Positions 45,769-60,739 of a DNA stretch of 64,000 bases are shown here, piece by piece. Every line of letters starts with the position of its first letter. Positions within the stretch are counted from its first letter, which is position 1. Made by a program: the position numbers and the translations under genes. The notes beneath the pieces were generated by a model. That model saw nothing but the letters and a program-made list of their open reading frames with translations, made no database searches and had not been told where the DNA came from. Source of the stretch: Gilliamella bombi (GTDB lineage: Bacteria; Pseudomonadota; Gammaproteobacteria; Enterobacterales; Orbaceae); contig NZ_FMWS01000015.1 in assembly GCF_900103255.1 (NCBI RefSeq), positions 28,165-92,164 of the forward strand, read 5' to 3'.

Positions 45769-46698
45769 ATGAAAGCCTTAAAAAACGTTTTACTTATATT
45801 AACCACCGCTATGGTTTTAACTGGTTGTGAAGAAAAAAACGAAGAATATTATTTAAACAATATAGACTCAGCAAATAAAAAAGTAGAGCAATGTAATCAG
45901 GATCTAAAAAAGGCATTTATGGCAAGTGATAAAGGCGGTATCGAAAAGGTAGAAAAAGATCCTGAATGTCGTGCTGCAATGTCTGCAATTAAAAAAGACA
46001 AAAAGATAAAATATGAATTAGAAAACAAACGGAAAGAAGACGAAAGAAAACAAGCAGTAGATTCTGAAATGAGTGCTATTAAAAAACAAATTTATGGTAT
46101 GTCGTGGGGCGAATCAGTTAACGAATATTTAAAGGTAGATGAATGTAAAAGTAGTTTTTCATTTAATAAAAGCCCGAAATGTGAAGCTTGGGAAACGATT
46201 TATAAAGAAAAAGTAGATGAAGGTAAAAAAGAGTTAAAACAACTATCTTTTAATGAAATTAAAGCAAAAATGCAGTCTTTATGTAAATTAGACAAAAGAA
46301 CTGGTTCTAATTGTAGTGTTGCCGCAAAAGCGTTAGAGGAAAAGGCGACTGATGAATTAGCTAATGCTGATATTCAAACCATTGAATCAAAAAAATCACT
46401 ATACTGTGCAGATGATCTAGTTTTTTTACCAGTTTGTAGTATTAGTTGGGAAAAAGCATGGAAAAGAGAAAATGATAAGTACATTAAATTCTATACAGAA
46501 AATAATGCGGAATTTATTACTACATATAACTCATGCATAGATAAATTAGAAGCAGTTAAATCTCAAAAATTAGACTGGAACAAAGAAAGTAAATTACAAA
46601 AAGCAATAAAAGAAGGATACCCTTGTAGTCAGGTAAAGGATGCTTACACGAAAAGGGGAATGGGATATTCTTGGTTTGATAAAAAAATTGAAGAATAA
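45769..46698 (+). CDS. EexN-like lipoprotein, function unknown
   Basis: A 309-residue Lys/Glu-rich lipoprotein. The signal peptide ends with lipobox LTGC (Cys20), followed by Glu-Glu. After it, EYYLNNIDSANKKVEQC and the DPECRAAMSAIKK block resemble the EexN (entry-exclusion) motif, in which a short peptide with two Cys precedes alanine-rich helices. The rest is a helical, Cys-containing region (Cys pairs near 117-132, 167-178, 203-212, 250-284), probably disulfide-bonded in the periplasm. No conjugation genes are near, so an entry-exclusion role is not implied. A clear AGGAGAA Shine-Dalgarno precedes the ATG; no partner gene is seen. Confidence 0.65.
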   Translation: MKALKNVLLILTTAMVLTGCEEKNEEYYLNNIDSANKKVEQCNQDLKKAFMASDKGGIEKVEKDPECRAAMSAIKKDKKIKYELENKRKEDERKQAVDSEMSAIKKQIYGMSWGESVNEYLKVDECKSSFSFNKSPKCEAWETIYKEKVDEGKKELKQLSFNEIKAKMQSLCKLDKRTGSNCSVAAKALEEKATDELANADIQTIESKKSLYCADDLVFLPVCSISWEKAWKRENDKYIKFYTENNAEFITTYNSCIDKLEAVKSQKLDWNKESKLQKAIKEGYPCSQVKDAYTKRGMGYSWFDKKIEE

Positions 46699-46909
46699 CC
46701 TAATAGTAGCTCCATGTCAGACAGGAACAAATTATGTAATATCAAACAAAAACGAATGTTGATAGCACTTTTTTACCGTTGAAATGGCTAACCTTATATG
46801 CAGCTTAGTTAAAGCGTCAGTTAGCACGTTTTAGGCTAGGATGGTGTTAGCCTTTTACCCTATTGAGATTCTGCATAAGATAATGGGCATAGAGTCCTTT
46901 GGGGTAATG

Positions 46910-49900
46910 TTAAAAATCGAATTGATAAATCAGATCCAATGTTTGAGCTAAACTTGATGTTGCATCTAAATAGAGACTAGGCATTAGGCGATAACGTAAA
47001 GTAAAAGTGGCCAATGAATCAAATATACCTACACCATATTTAAGTTGTAAATTAGGTAATATGTAGCCACTAACCACAACTTTAGAGTTATTACCGGCAC
47101 CTTGCGTATCAAGTGTTAGATTTTTAATACCAAATACATTACCAATATCGCCAATATATTTACCTGTTTTCGCTGTGCCAATACCAACCAGCAAAGCTGT
47201 CATCATATCGCTATCGCTTTGTTCTGTACTATCGAGTCCTTGTCCTCGGATTAAGTAGGAGAGTGCTTCTTGCTGTGACATGGCGGGATCTGAAAATACT
47301 TCAATTTTTGGCGATTCAGAAGATCCTGTAACACGGATTCCAGCCATAATATTACTATTTTCCATTGCTTCTGGATTACGAATTGCTTCTATATCGAGTG
47401 TAGCTTGATCAGCCGATCCTGAAAAAGTAATGATGCCTTTATGAATAATTAAATCTTGCCCATAAGCATGGAATCGACCTGTTGGAATCAAAACTTCACC
47501 ATGCAAATCAAGTCCTTTATTGGTTTGTGCCGCAATTAAACTACCTTTAAGCGAAGCCTTTAGTCCAAAAGCATCGACAATAACGTTATCACCAATATCA
47601 ATTTCAAGATGACTATTGATCTTAATGCCAAATTCCTGAGGCCTAATAGGTTTCCGATTTATATCGAGCATTACTTCATCTGGTGAGACATCAACACTTG
47701 ATGCTGGTAGTGATTCAACTGTTATTTTTCCTTTTGGAATGCTAACTTTACCTAATAACGTTAATTCATCTTGTGTTACATTGATTTTAATATCTGGAAC
47801 AATTGACATAACAATCATTGGTGGCACAGTAACTTCCATGGCAGCGCCATTAACAGCTAACGAGGCTTGCCATTTATCTATAGTATTCCAGCTGGCATTA
47901 CCATTAATATTAACATTGCCAGCTTGAGTTGTTAAAACACCTTTTAATGTGGATGATTTACCATTGAAATTGAGGTCAAATTTAGCTGATTTAATATCAA
48001 TTGGTAATTGGCTAGATTTGATTTCGCTATTTTGTAAGTTAATATTTCCTGTTAGCAATGGCTCATTTAATGAGCCAGAAAATTTAACGTTACCATTAAT
48101 AGCCCCTTTAGCATAGTCTTTGCTATCTAATAATGGGTTAATAATTGCTAAAGCTAAGTGATCAATACTTAATTGACCACTTAATTTTTTTTGTTCAATT
48201 GGATCAGTAATAACAAGATTACCGTTTATTTTTCCTAATTTATTCAGACCAAATTTCCAATCCAATTTAGCCTGTTGTTCATTAAATTCAGCATCTATTT
48301 TGAAAAAATCAAAAGGCAATAGTAACGATTGGGAGGTAACCATTTGTTGAATATAAACATCATAACTTGTTAAATTTGCTTTTATTAATGGTATTGTATT
48401 GTCATTATTAAATTGAATAGTTATTTTTCCATTTACATTACCAGTAAGTTTGGTTTCACCGTCATTTGGTATTGGTAGCCTAGATAGATTAATGTTTTTT
48501 AAGGTGATACTTGTATCGGTATTTTTAGCTAACAAAAATTGCTTATCAAGGCAAATGCTTGACTTTCCATTAATCCAGCAATGAGCATTAATTGTTGGGA
48601 TTTGATTATTAACATCATAAGATAAGTCAACAGATTTAGCTAATTGCCAACTGTTATTTTTGTTTAAATTGAGTAGCGCACCTGAAATGGTTCCGTTCCA
48701 CTTTGTGCGTTCTTTATCAAGTTTTCCTGTTAACGATGTTTTTAGTGATGCAGGTTCACCATCAATATTAACGGTTAATATATGTTGGCTTTCACTTCCA
48801 GTTAAATCTACATTTAATTTTTTTATAGTTTGGCTTGAAAGTTCTATTGATTGCCCAGTGAGTTTAATGTTGCCACTGGCCTGTTCTTTATACTCAACTT
48901 TACCGGTAAGATTAGCTTTAGCTACTTTGATAGTATTAAAAGACAGTGAATTAATGGCTAAATTAGTATCTATAATTGCATTATCATGTGTGCGATTAAG
49001 TTTTATATTACCCACAATTGAACCTTGCATATCATCAACTATTAACGATAATGATTCGAGATTTAGCTTAGCCAGTAAGTTGCCTTTTTCAGCTGAACCA
49101 TTTAAATCGATCTGATTTTTACCCCAATTGATTACAAAATTATTTGCAGTGGCTAAGTTTTCAGAATCAACATATACGTTACCAGATGCTAAAAAATTAG
49201 CATGGTTAATATTACCTTTTAGTTGTAGATTGGAAAAATCAAACGTCCATTTATCTTTGTCTAGTACGCCTGTAGTTTTAAATTGACCATTTAATCGAAT
49301 CGGATAGTTAGGTAGTTCTTTGTACATATCAACATTATTTAGTTTTATGTTGATATCCCATTGTAATGCTTGTGGCCAACTTATATTTCCATCTATATTA
49401 ATTTCACCTTGAGGTAATTTAATGATTCCATGATCAATGCTTGCCTCTTGATTAGTTCCTTTGCCAGCAATATCAAACGAAGTATTAATTAATTCTTTCC
49501 CTTCAATAATACCTTTGGCCGACATTTGAAACTGCTTTACATTACCATTTATTGATGTGGAAAAATTATTTAATTGATATTGTGCTTGCCCTTCAATTGG
49601 CCATTGAATATGCTTACCTTCAATTTGAGTGATTACAGGTAAGTATTTTTCAATAAAATTGATGTGTCCACTCATCACCATTTGATTCGAACCATCAAGG
49701 TTTATGTTAGCTAACAACTCACCAAGTAATTTTCCTGAAAACTGTGCATCAAGTCGATTTTGTTCGGTATTTGCTTTTATTAAAGCTAATATAGGCCAGT
49801 TATCGTGTAATGTGATTTCGCCTGAAAGTGAAACATGTCCGCTAGCATAGGGAGTTATAGCATCTGTATCTAATTGTTTTATAATAATACGGCTATTAAC

Positions 49901-50725
49901 AATATTGGTTTGAATTGTAACGTTATCAAATAGGTAATCATGCCCCCCCATATGTAATAGCCAGTTTGTCCCTCTTAAACTAGTTACATTAATATCTAAT
50001 GGAATATTAACTTGAGGCAATGATTCAATCAGTGGTTGATTAAAAAGTTGGGCGATTTTTTCATTAAGTGCGATATCTGTATCGGACGTTTTTACTGGTA
50101 CATTTGCTGCTTTATTATCTGTAAAAATAGCATTCAACCCTGTAGCAACAGCAGGATAAACATGAATCTGATTATTAACCCATGTGGCTTTACCCGTGAA
50201 GTCAGACATTCCAAATTGCATATCATCAACAGTGACTTTTACATTAGTAAGGTGTGTGCTGTTAAGCTCTATAGGTAATGGAGTTTTGAGAACAAAATGT
50301 TGCTCTGCGGTGGTAGTATCAATAGTAGTTTCACTTGGTGAACTTTCGATTTCTTTAGTGTTAATTGAAACATTTACACCATTGGCATTGAATTGATTGA
50401 TGCAGACTTCAGTCTTTAATAAACAAAGTCCTGTGAGTGAAAATGAAGCATCATTAACTTGAACATTAATACCCGGTAATTCAAGCGAAAGTCCTTGTAT
50501 ATGCAAATCATGAAAGGTGCCTTCAACTTGAGTTATTTTTAACTCAGGTAGAAATTTATTTAAAACATAGGTGGTTAGTTTTACACCAAGACTGGTGTAT
50601 ATAAACAAAATAACAAAAACAATTAGAAAGGCGATAACAGATAAAATGGCGATGCTTCGCTTTTTCCATTTACGTATCCGCTTTAATTTTTTTACTTTTT
50701 TAATTCTAGCTGAATATTTAGTCAT
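46910..50725 (-). CDS. tamB: Translocation and assembly module subunit TamB
   Basis: A large inner-membrane-anchored, periplasm-spanning protein (1271 residues, E. coli 1259). A basic N-terminus and one membrane segment (about 24-46) are followed by a very long beta-rich, Asn/Ile-rich repeat region of AsmA-like character, which forms a hydrophobic groove. The conserved C-terminal DUF490 domain contains GEVLIPTGRFHAYGQDL, RVTGSSESPKIEVFSDP and LSYLIRGQGL. It ends with Phe after DLIYQFDF, as expected for barrel interaction. It works with TamA in outer-membrane protein assembly and in phospholipid transport between membranes. Its start is 1 bp from the tamA stop. Confidence 0.94.
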   Translation of the reverse strand: MTKYSARIKKVKKLKRIRKWKKRSIAILSVIAFLIVFVILFIYTSLGVKLTTYVLNKFLPELKITQVEGTFHDLHIQGLSLELPGINVQVNDASFSLTGLCLLKTEVCINQFNANGVNVSINTKEIESSPSETTIDTTTAEQHFVLKTPLPIELNSTHLTNVKVTVDDMQFGMSDFTGKATWVNNQIHVYPAVATGLNAIFTDNKAANVPVKTSDTDIALNEKIAQLFNQPLIESLPQVNIPLDINVTSLRGTNWLLHMGGHDYLFDNVTIQTNIVNSRIIIKQLDTDAITPYASGHVSLSGEITLHDNWPILALIKANTEQNRLDAQFSGKLLGELLANINLDGSNQMVMSGHINFIEKYLPVITQIEGKHIQWPIEGQAQYQLNNFSTSINGNVKQFQMSAKGIIEGKELINTSFDIAGKGTNQEASIDHGIIKLPQGEINIDGNISWPQALQWDINIKLNNVDMYKELPNYPIRLNGQFKTTGVLDKDKWTFDFSNLQLKGNINHANFLASGNVYVDSENLATANNFVINWGKNQIDLNGSAEKGNLLAKLNLESLSLIVDDMQGSIVGNIKLNRTHDNAIIDTNLAINSLSFNTIKVAKANLTGKVEYKEQASGNIKLTGQSIELSSQTIKKLNVDLTGSESQHILTVNIDGEPASLKTSLTGKLDKERTKWNGTISGALLNLNKNNSWQLAKSVDLSYDVNNQIPTINAHCWINGKSSICLDKQFLLAKNTDTSITLKNINLSRLPIPNDGETKLTGNVNGKITIQFNNDNTIPLIKANLTSYDVYIQQMVTSQSLLLPFDFFKIDAEFNEQQAKLDWKFGLNKLGKINGNLVITDPIEQKKLSGQLSIDHLALAIINPLLDSKDYAKGAINGNVKFSGSLNEPLLTGNINLQNSEIKSSQLPIDIKSAKFDLNFNGKSSTLKGVLTTQAGNVNINGNASWNTIDKWQASLAVNGAAMEVTVPPMIVMSIVPDIKINVTQDELTLLGKVSIPKGKITVESLPASSVDVSPDEVMLDINRKPIRPQEFGIKINSHLEIDIGDNVIVDAFGLKASLKGSLIAAQTNKGLDLHGEVLIPTGRFHAYGQDLIIHKGIITFSGSADQATLDIEAIRNPEAMENSNIMAGIRVTGSSESPKIEVFSDPAMSQQEALSYLIRGQGLDSTEQSDSDMMTALLVGIGTAKTGKYIGDIGNVFGIKNLTLDTQGAGNNSKVVVSGYILPNLQLKYGVGIFDSLATFTLRYRLMPSLYLDATSSLAQTLDLIYQFDF

Positions 50726-50726
50726 A

Positions 50727-52442
50727 TTATAATTCGCTTCCTAGGCCAATGTATAGGTGAATTGAACCTGTATCTTTGTTAAGTGGTGTTGCTAAATCGA
50801 CCTTTATTGGCCCAACCGGAGAAGCCCAACGAATGCCAAAACCAGTTCCTGTATAAAATTTAGTTTTATCAACTTTATCTATAGCTTCACCTGTATCTAC
50901 AAATGCAGCTCCCCACCATGATCCAGATAAATTATATTGATATTCAAGTGAACCAGTGATGAGTTTAGAAGCTCCTTTTAATTTACCTTTTTTATCCTTA
51001 GGCGAAATAGACTGATAACTGTAACCTCGAATACTGCGTTCACCACCAGCAAAAAATCTAAATGATGGTGGAACACGGTCAAAATTGCTCGCTTGTATAA
51101 TGCCAAAATTGCCACGAGCTATAAATCGATGCGATTTTTTTAAGGAGCGAATCCAAGTTTGTTGTGCTTGAAATCGCACTAGATTAATATCTGAACCTAA
51201 TACTTCTCCAGCTGATTCAACAGAATAACGTTGTGAATCGCCCCACATTGCTAATAAATTACCATCAGAACGGATTCTTGATATGCTAAGCGATGGGTAA
51301 TACAAGAATGTTTTAAAACTTGAATCACCTTGGGTAAAGTCATCATTTAACACATTTAACCCTAATGAAGTTTGCCATCCATAAAAATTATCCCAATTAC
51401 GTAAAGCCCCGAACGTATAAGAACGTGAGTAGGTATCATTATTATCTATCTTTTTATAACCACCTTGGATAGTGTAATATTGCTCTAAAGGTGATTTTTT
51501 TAAAGGGATTTTGTAACTCATGGTCACCAATTGTTCTGGCGAAGATAGTGATAAGTTACTTTGAAAACTTTGCCCTCGACTATTGATCCAAGGTTTATTC
51601 CAACCAATCTTACCATGCACGCCGTTATCTGTTGAAAAGCCCAACCCTAAGTCCATATTATTTTTTTTTCGGGGTGAGGTTTCTACATCAATGGGAAGAA
51701 CTCTATCTTCGGTTAGATGAGGAAAATCTGGGACAACAACCACTGAATTAAACCAGTTTGTAGAAGTAAGGCGTCTATTTAATAATGATAATTGTTCAGC
51801 TGTATATTCCTCACCGTCTTTAAATGGCACAATATTAGCTAAATAGTCATCACGAATTTTGGCATTATGAAAAGTAACTTTACCAAATCGATATCGCCTA
51901 CCTGTTGTATAATCAATATTCCAAAAGGCTTGATGATCAGACATAGATACAGCTAATTGATGTTTAGGCATATTGGCATCAAAGTAACCTTTTTTTAGTG
52001 ATAAATTTTGCAGGCTTTTCTTAAATGATTCATAAATACCATGATTTAACACATCGCCAATTTTTGGTAAGTTGTTTTTAAGTAAATATTGAAAATCAGG
52101 ATCTTGTTTCCCCTCACCAGTAATATTAATATTAAGCTGCTCAACTAATACGGGTTCGCCAGGTGAAACGTTAACAACAAGAACTTTTGGGTTTTGTGCG
52201 TTATATTCAAAGCTAGGAGAGTAGTAACCCAATGCACGTAATGCTTTTTTTGTTTCGCTTTCAAAATAACGCTTAAAATTTGGAGTATCACTAACTTTGT
52301 CAGGTGTAATTAATGAAGTTCGTGCCTCAACATTATCTGCAAGATCGCCTTTTAATCCCTTAATGGATAACTTCATGTCAGCATAACTTGTCGTAGCTGT
52401 CATAACTAAAAGTAAACCTAATGAACAGGAGAATCGAGACAC
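50727..52442 (-). CDS. tamA: Translocation and assembly module subunit TamA (Omp85 family)
   Basis: An outer-membrane barrel of 571 residues. A signal peptide (about 1-21, ending TSYA) precedes three POTRA domains (about 22-260), with ALGYYSPSFEYNAQN and FKKSLQNLSLKKGYFD. The 16-strand Omp85 barrel carries FFAGGERSIRGYSYQSI with the conserved RGY of loop 6, and GSLEYQYNLSGSWWGA. It ends LHLYIGLGSEL-like LYIGLGSEL. The start is GTG (52442) after GAGG at 5-nt spacing. It is transcribed ahead of tamB and 17 bp downstream of hpt. Confidence 0.94.
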   Translation of the reverse strand: MSRFSCSLGLLLVMTATTSYADMKLSIKGLKGDLADNVEARTSLITPDKVSDTPNFKRYFESETKKALRALGYYSPSFEYNAQNPKVLVVNVSPGEPVLVEQLNINITGEGKQDPDFQYLLKNNLPKIGDVLNHGIYESFKKSLQNLSLKKGYFDANMPKHQLAVSMSDHQAFWNIDYTTGRRYRFGKVTFHNAKIRDDYLANIVPFKDGEEYTAEQLSLLNRRLTSTNWFNSVVVVPDFPHLTEDRVLPIDVETSPRKKNNMDLGLGFSTDNGVHGKIGWNKPWINSRGQSFQSNLSLSSPEQLVTMSYKIPLKKSPLEQYYTIQGGYKKIDNNDTYSRSYTFGALRNWDNFYGWQTSLGLNVLNDDFTQGDSSFKTFLYYPSLSISRIRSDGNLLAMWGDSQRYSVESAGEVLGSDINLVRFQAQQTWIRSLKKSHRFIARGNFGIIQASNFDRVPPSFRFFAGGERSIRGYSYQSISPKDKKGKLKGASKLITGSLEYQYNLSGSWWGAAFVDTGEAIDKVDKTKFYTGTGFGIRWASPVGPIKVDLATPLNKDTGSIHLYIGLGSEL

Positions 52443-52459
52443 ATATACCTCGTATAATA

Positions 52460-52999
52460 TTAAGATTCAAGTAAAGTTACATGACCGATAAAAGGTAAGT
52501 GACGGTAGTGCTGAGCATAGTCAATACCATAACCCACAACAAATTCATCAGGAATTGAAAATCCGATATATTTAACTGGAACGTTTACTTCACGGCGAGA
52601 GGGTTTGTCTAATAGCGTACAAATTTCAATACTGCGTGGATGGCGCAATTCTAAAATAGCCATGACTTTGCTAAGAGTATTACCTGTATCTATAATATCT
52701 TCGATAATTAATACATCTTTATCACGGATATCCTCATCTAAGTCCTTTAAGATTTTAACGTCACGGTTACTAATCACAGCATTACCATAGCTTGATGCTG
52801 TCATAAAATCAACCTCGTGCCCGACAGTAATTGCTCGACTCAAATCGGCCATAAAAATAAAAGAGCCACGTAAAAGTCCAACTAAAATAAGTTCATTTTG
52901 GCTATGTTGATAATCTTGACTTATTTGTTGGCCTAGCTCAATTACACGTTTTTGGATATCATCAGTAGATATCATCATTTCTAATGTGTGTTTTTTCAT
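52460..52999 (-). CDS. hpt: Hypoxanthine phosphoribosyltransferase Hpt
   Basis: Salvages hypoxanthine (and guanine less well) with PRPP. The 179 residues equal the E. coli length, with [20 protein letters not shown], the PRPP loop [23 protein letters not shown] and [11 protein letters not shown]. It is followed closely by tamA on the same strand, an order not typical of E. coli. The 132-bp upstream gap ends at tadA and holds copy C of the dispersed repeat. Confidence 0.95.
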   Translation of the reverse strand: MKKHTLEMMISTDDIQKRVIELGQQISQDYQHSQNELILVGLLRGSFIFMADLSRAITVGHEVDFMTASSYGNAVISNRDVKILKDLDEDIRDKDVLIIEDIIDTGNTLSKVMAILELRHPRSIEICTLLDKPSRREVNVPVKYIGFSIPDEFVVGYGIDYAQHYRHLPFIGHVTLLES

Positions 53000-53113
53000 T
53001 AATAATGCTCAAATTAAATTTTTAAAAAATTAAATGAGATTCTAGCAATTTTCCTTGGTAAAAAGAATAAGCGAACCCATTTTTTATTAAACTAACATGG
53101 GAATAGATTTTTG

Positions 53114-54533
<1,420 letters not shown>

Positions 54534-54593
54534 CTAAACTTAAATGCTAGAATTTTTGAACCGTTTTCTATAAAAAATAATCAGGAGTTTATT

Positions 54594-55790
54594 ATGCGAT
54601 CTCCGTGGTATTTTGGTTGGAATATTGTTATTGCGGCCTCCTTTCTAACTTTACTTTCTAGTGGATTAAGAATGAGTATGGGGGTTTTTTTTCTGCCCAT
54701 TGCAAATGATCTGAATTTTAGTCGTAGCGTACTTTCTGGAATCATTGCTATAGGTATGCTTTTCTCTGGAATTGCTATGCCAATATCGGGATATTTAGTC
54801 GGTAAATATGGTACTCGTTTTGTCCTAATATTAGGTTCCATCATTATTATTATTTCTACTGTTTGGTCAGCTAACTCAAATGATTATTGGAACTTTTTTC
54901 TATCTTTTGGTGTTGCGTTATCTTTTGGTACTTCCTTTGTTGGTTCTGTCAGTTTTACGCCCATTGTGGCACGTTGGTTTATCAAGCGTAGAGGATTGGC
55001 TTTATTTATTTTATCAACAGGAAGTATGGCAGGTATTGCAGTGATGTTACCTGTTTTTGCTTTCTTCATTCCTATTTATGGATGGCAAACAACGCTAATT
55101 TCATTTGCTGTGATTTTTATGATTATCGCTTTGCCTATTGCTTTGTTTATTATGAAAGATAATCAATCTGAAATCGAAGTCTATAGTATAGAGCCTGTTA
55201 TCAATCAAAAAATAGAGTCTAGTATCAAACTTATAGATGTGTTAAAAACACGTCCATTTTGGCAACTGAGTTTTGGACTTTTTACCTGTGGCTTCAGTAT
55301 GAATTTATTAGGAACACATGGAGTCCCAATGCTTACCGATCATGGATTTGACCCTATCATTAGTTCTAATGGTATTGGTTTGATTGGTTTAGTCGCTATT
55401 TTTAGTACCTTAGTTTTGGGTTATTTATCTGATATAGTGCAACGAAAAAACATTTTAATGATGGTCTATTTAATACGAGGTTTAGGTTTTATTGCTCTTG
55501 TTTTAGCATCAACTAAATGGCAGCTTTTTACTATTGCAGCAGTGGGTGGTTTGGTTTGGGCTGGTGCTTTGTCGATGTCTGGAGCCATTACCGCTGATAT
55601 TTATGGTGTAAAAATTGTGGGACTACTTTCAGGATTAACCTATTTGGGACATCAAATTGGTGCGATGATTGGTTCATGGTTAGGTGGATGGGCTTATGAT
55701 CATTTACACACTCATTTAGTTGCGTTTGGTACGGCGAGTATTTTATTGTTACTGGCGGCTTTTAGTGCTTATCATCTTCCTAAACGATAA
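54594..55790 (+). CDS. MFS transporter (oxalate/formate or monocarboxylate-like)
   Basis: 398 residues and about 12 membrane helices. The N-terminal half shows GWNIVIAASFLTLLSSGLRMSMGVFF-like organisation (read in parts: GLRMSMGVFF, LSGIIAIGMLFSGIAM, GKYGTRFVLILG) and ARWFIKRRGLALFI. The ARWFxKRRG loop is typical of the oxalate:formate antiporter and monocarboxylate branch. The C-terminal half has LGYLSDIVQRKNIL and ISGALTADIYG-like GAITADIYG. The substrate cannot be determined. CAGGAG precedes the ATG. It is convergent with fklB. Confidence 0.82.
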   Translation: MRSPWYFGWNIVIAASFLTLLSSGLRMSMGVFFLPIANDLNFSRSVLSGIIAIGMLFSGIAMPISGYLVGKYGTRFVLILGSIIIIISTVWSANSNDYWNFFLSFGVALSFGTSFVGSVSFTPIVARWFIKRRGLALFILSTGSMAGIAVMLPVFAFFIPIYGWQTTLISFAVIFMIIALPIALFIMKDNQSEIEVYSIEPVINQKIESSIKLIDVLKTRPFWQLSFGLFTCGFSMNLLGTHGVPMLTDHGFDPIISSNGIGLIGLVAIFSTLVLGYLSDIVQRKNILMMVYLIRGLGFIALVLASTKWQLFTIAAVGGLVWAGALSMSGAITADIYGVKIVGLLSGLTYLGHQIGAMIGSWLGGWAYDHLHTHLVAFGTASILLLLAAFSAYHLPKR

Positions 55791-55801
55791 TCGTTCAAAA
55801 C

Positions 55802-55824
55802 AAATGGACGCCAAGTAGCGTCCA
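55802..55824 (-). terminator. Terminator of fklB
   Basis: TGGACGC/GCGTCCA (55805-55811, 55818-55824), read on the minus strand, is followed by a T-rich tail. Confidence 0.6.
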
Positions 55825-55831
55825 CTCTTGC

Positions 55832-56443
55832 TTATAAAACTTTTAGTAATTCAACATCAAAAATTAATGCACTGTATGGTGGAATTGATGCGCCAGCACC
55901 TTGAGCACCATAAGCTAATTCTTGAGGAATATATAAACGCCATTTTGAACCTTCAGGCATAAGTTGTAACGCTTCAACCCAGCCTTTAATCACACCATTG
56001 ACTGGAAACTCAGCAGGTTGTCCACGTTCAACAGAACTATCAAATACTGTGCCATCAATTAGTTTCCCTGTATAATGAACTTGCACGCGATCGGTTGCTT
56101 TAGGTAATGCGCCATCGCCTTGTTTGATGATTTCGTATTGTAAACCTGATTCAGTCGATTTAATGCCATCTTTTGTAATGTTTTCTGCTAGAAAATCTTT
56201 ACCTGCTTGAGCAATTTTTTCTGCTTGTTTGGCCTTCTCTTTGGTTGCTTGTTCATGCACATGGCGTAATGCTTCATGTAATTCTTGTAAAGGTAGAGCA
56301 GGTTGATTACCCGATAATACATCTTCCATTGCTAGTTTTAATGCGTTGAGTTCTAAATTATTTAAGCCAGATTCTTTTAGTTGTTGTCCTATTTGCAAAC
56401 CGATAGCATAACTTGCTTTTTGATCTATAGTTTCTAGTTTCAT
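55832..56443 (-). CDS. fklB: FKBP-type peptidyl-prolyl isomerase FklB
   Basis: A prolyl isomerase of 203 residues (E. coli FklB 206). The N-terminal helical dimerisation domain (about 1-90) carries [19 protein letters not shown]. The FKBP domain (about 110-203) carries [36 protein letters not shown], and [14 protein letters not shown], ending [10 protein letters not shown]. No signal peptide is present, so it is cytosolic, unlike FkpA. AAAGG precedes the ATG. It stands alone, convergent with the MFS gene. Confidence 0.94.
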   Translation of the reverse strand: MKLETIDQKASYAIGLQIGQQLKESGLNNLELNALKLAMEDVLSGNQPALPLQELHEALRHVHEQATKEKAKQAEKIAQAGKDFLAENITKDGIKSTESGLQYEIIKQGDGALPKATDRVQVHYTGKLIDGTVFDSSVERGQPAEFPVNGVIKGWVEALQLMPEGSKWRLYIPQELAYGAQGAGASIPPYSALIFDVELLKVL

Positions 56444-56611
56444 TTTGTACCTTTGATGTTTAAAAATAGTGTCTATTATGACAGTATTAAGTTGGTTGAT
56501 ACAAGAATAAAAGTCAAGTGATAATTTATGTTAGGACCTACTGATATCAGAATCATTATCTAACTGTAGAAGAATTTATTAATTTGGCTAGCACTTATGA
56601 AAAATATCAGC

Positions 56612-56630
56612 GATAATATATATCATTATT
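56612..56630 (+). promoter_or_regulatory. Possible Fur-like box upstream of bamE
   Basis: GATAATATATATCATTATT matches the 19-bp Fur consensus at 14 positions and lies 20 bp before bamE. Its AT-only centre makes chance similarity likely in this genome. Confidence 0.25.
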
Positions 56631-56649
56631 TTTTTATGGATAAAGTTAG

Positions 56650-57066
56650 ATGCTGTTTCGTAAGTTTACCTCTTTTACAATTGTAGCGAGTGTTTTATTA
56701 ACTGGTTGTTCGGTTGTTGATCGTTGGGTATATCGACCTGATATTAACCAAGGTAATTATGTAACACCAGATGCTATAGACCTATTACAAGTTGGTCAAA
56801 ATAAAGAACAGGTTGTATTTATTATGGGGTCACCAATGTTAACTTCTGTCTTTGGTGATCGTGTTTGGTATTATGTTTTCCGTCAACAACCGCAGCATGG
56901 CGCTGTTAGTCAAAGAACCTATGTTGTCTATTTTGATGAAATGGGTATTGTAAAGGATATCAAAACTTCAGAGCTAGCAGGTTCTAAATCATTAGAAGAA
57001 ATGAATAAACAAGGTATATCAGATCCAATTGATACAAAATCTGATGATGATACTCCTGAATCTTAA
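56650..57066 (+). CDS. bamE: Outer-membrane assembly lipoprotein BamE
   Basis: A non-essential BAM-complex lipoprotein that assists BamA/BamD in inserting outer-membrane barrels. 138 residues. The lipoprotein signal ends LTGC (Cys20) with Ser at +2, which favours outer-membrane sorting. WVYRPDINQGNYVTPDAI, then VGQNKEQVVFIMGSPML and VWYYVFRQQPQHGAVSQ, are the BamE fold. The acidic C-terminal tail (DDDTPES) is longer than in E. coli. The Shine-Dalgarno is weak. An intrinsic terminator follows. Confidence 0.94.
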   Translation: MLFRKFTSFTIVASVLLTGCSVVDRWVYRPDINQGNYVTPDAIDLLQVGQNKEQVVFIMGSPMLTSVFGDRVWYYVFRQQPQHGAVSQRTYVVYFDEMGIVKDIKTSELAGSKSLEEMNKQGISDPIDTKSDDDTPES

Positions 57067-57080
57067 TTAAAATATAAAAT

Positions 57081-57112
57081 AAAAGCCTCTTTAAAAAATG
57101 AGGTTTTTATTT
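57081..57112 (+). terminator. Intrinsic terminator of bamE
   Basis: AAAAGCCTC (57081-57089) pairs with GAGGTTTTT (57100-57108), with one G-T pair and a T-rich tail. Confidence 0.8.
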
Positions 57113-57252
57113 TGGTTTAGCTACGGCTATTGATCTTTTGTATTAATTATAAGCTTATTTATACATTTTTAGCTACATCATACAACTGCCAATGTGACCA
57201 TACTAATATAAATTCTCGACAACTTATTGTTACGATTGCTATACCTAAATAA

Positions 57253-59157
<1,905 letters not shown>

Positions 59158-59183
59158 AAATAGTTTTAAATTAACATTTGTAA

Positions 59184-60512
<1,329 letters not shown>

Positions 60513-60540
60513 TTCTTTTTGATAAAAGACGTTATTGCTT

Positions 60541-60570
60541 AAAAAACGGTGACTAGTTCACCGTTTTTTA
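60541..60570 (+). terminator. Intrinsic terminator of pyrG-eno
   Basis: AAAAAACGGTGA (60541-60552) pairs exactly with TCACCGTTTTTT (60558-60569); loop CTAGT. It can work on both strands. Confidence 0.9.
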
Positions 60571-60739
60571 TTTTCAAATAATTTAAACCTACTTAATGTA
60601 GGAATAGTTGCACCGATTAAGGTTGTGTTGTACTCTTAACATTTGATTTTTTTAAGGCTTATTAATAATCAAATATGTATTGATTAATTTAGTGTTCCTA
60701 TAATAGATAAAATAACTAACTCAATTTAAAGTTCTACTT

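Noticed and set aside
48660..49115. 151-codon open frame antisense to tamB
   Set aside because: Same reason: it mirrors tamB codon periodicity, with no Shine-Dalgarno or recognisable domain.
56612..56630. Strong claim of Fur control of bamE
   Set aside because: The match is 14 of 19 but the centre is only A/T alternation, which is common by chance here; kept only as a low-confidence site.
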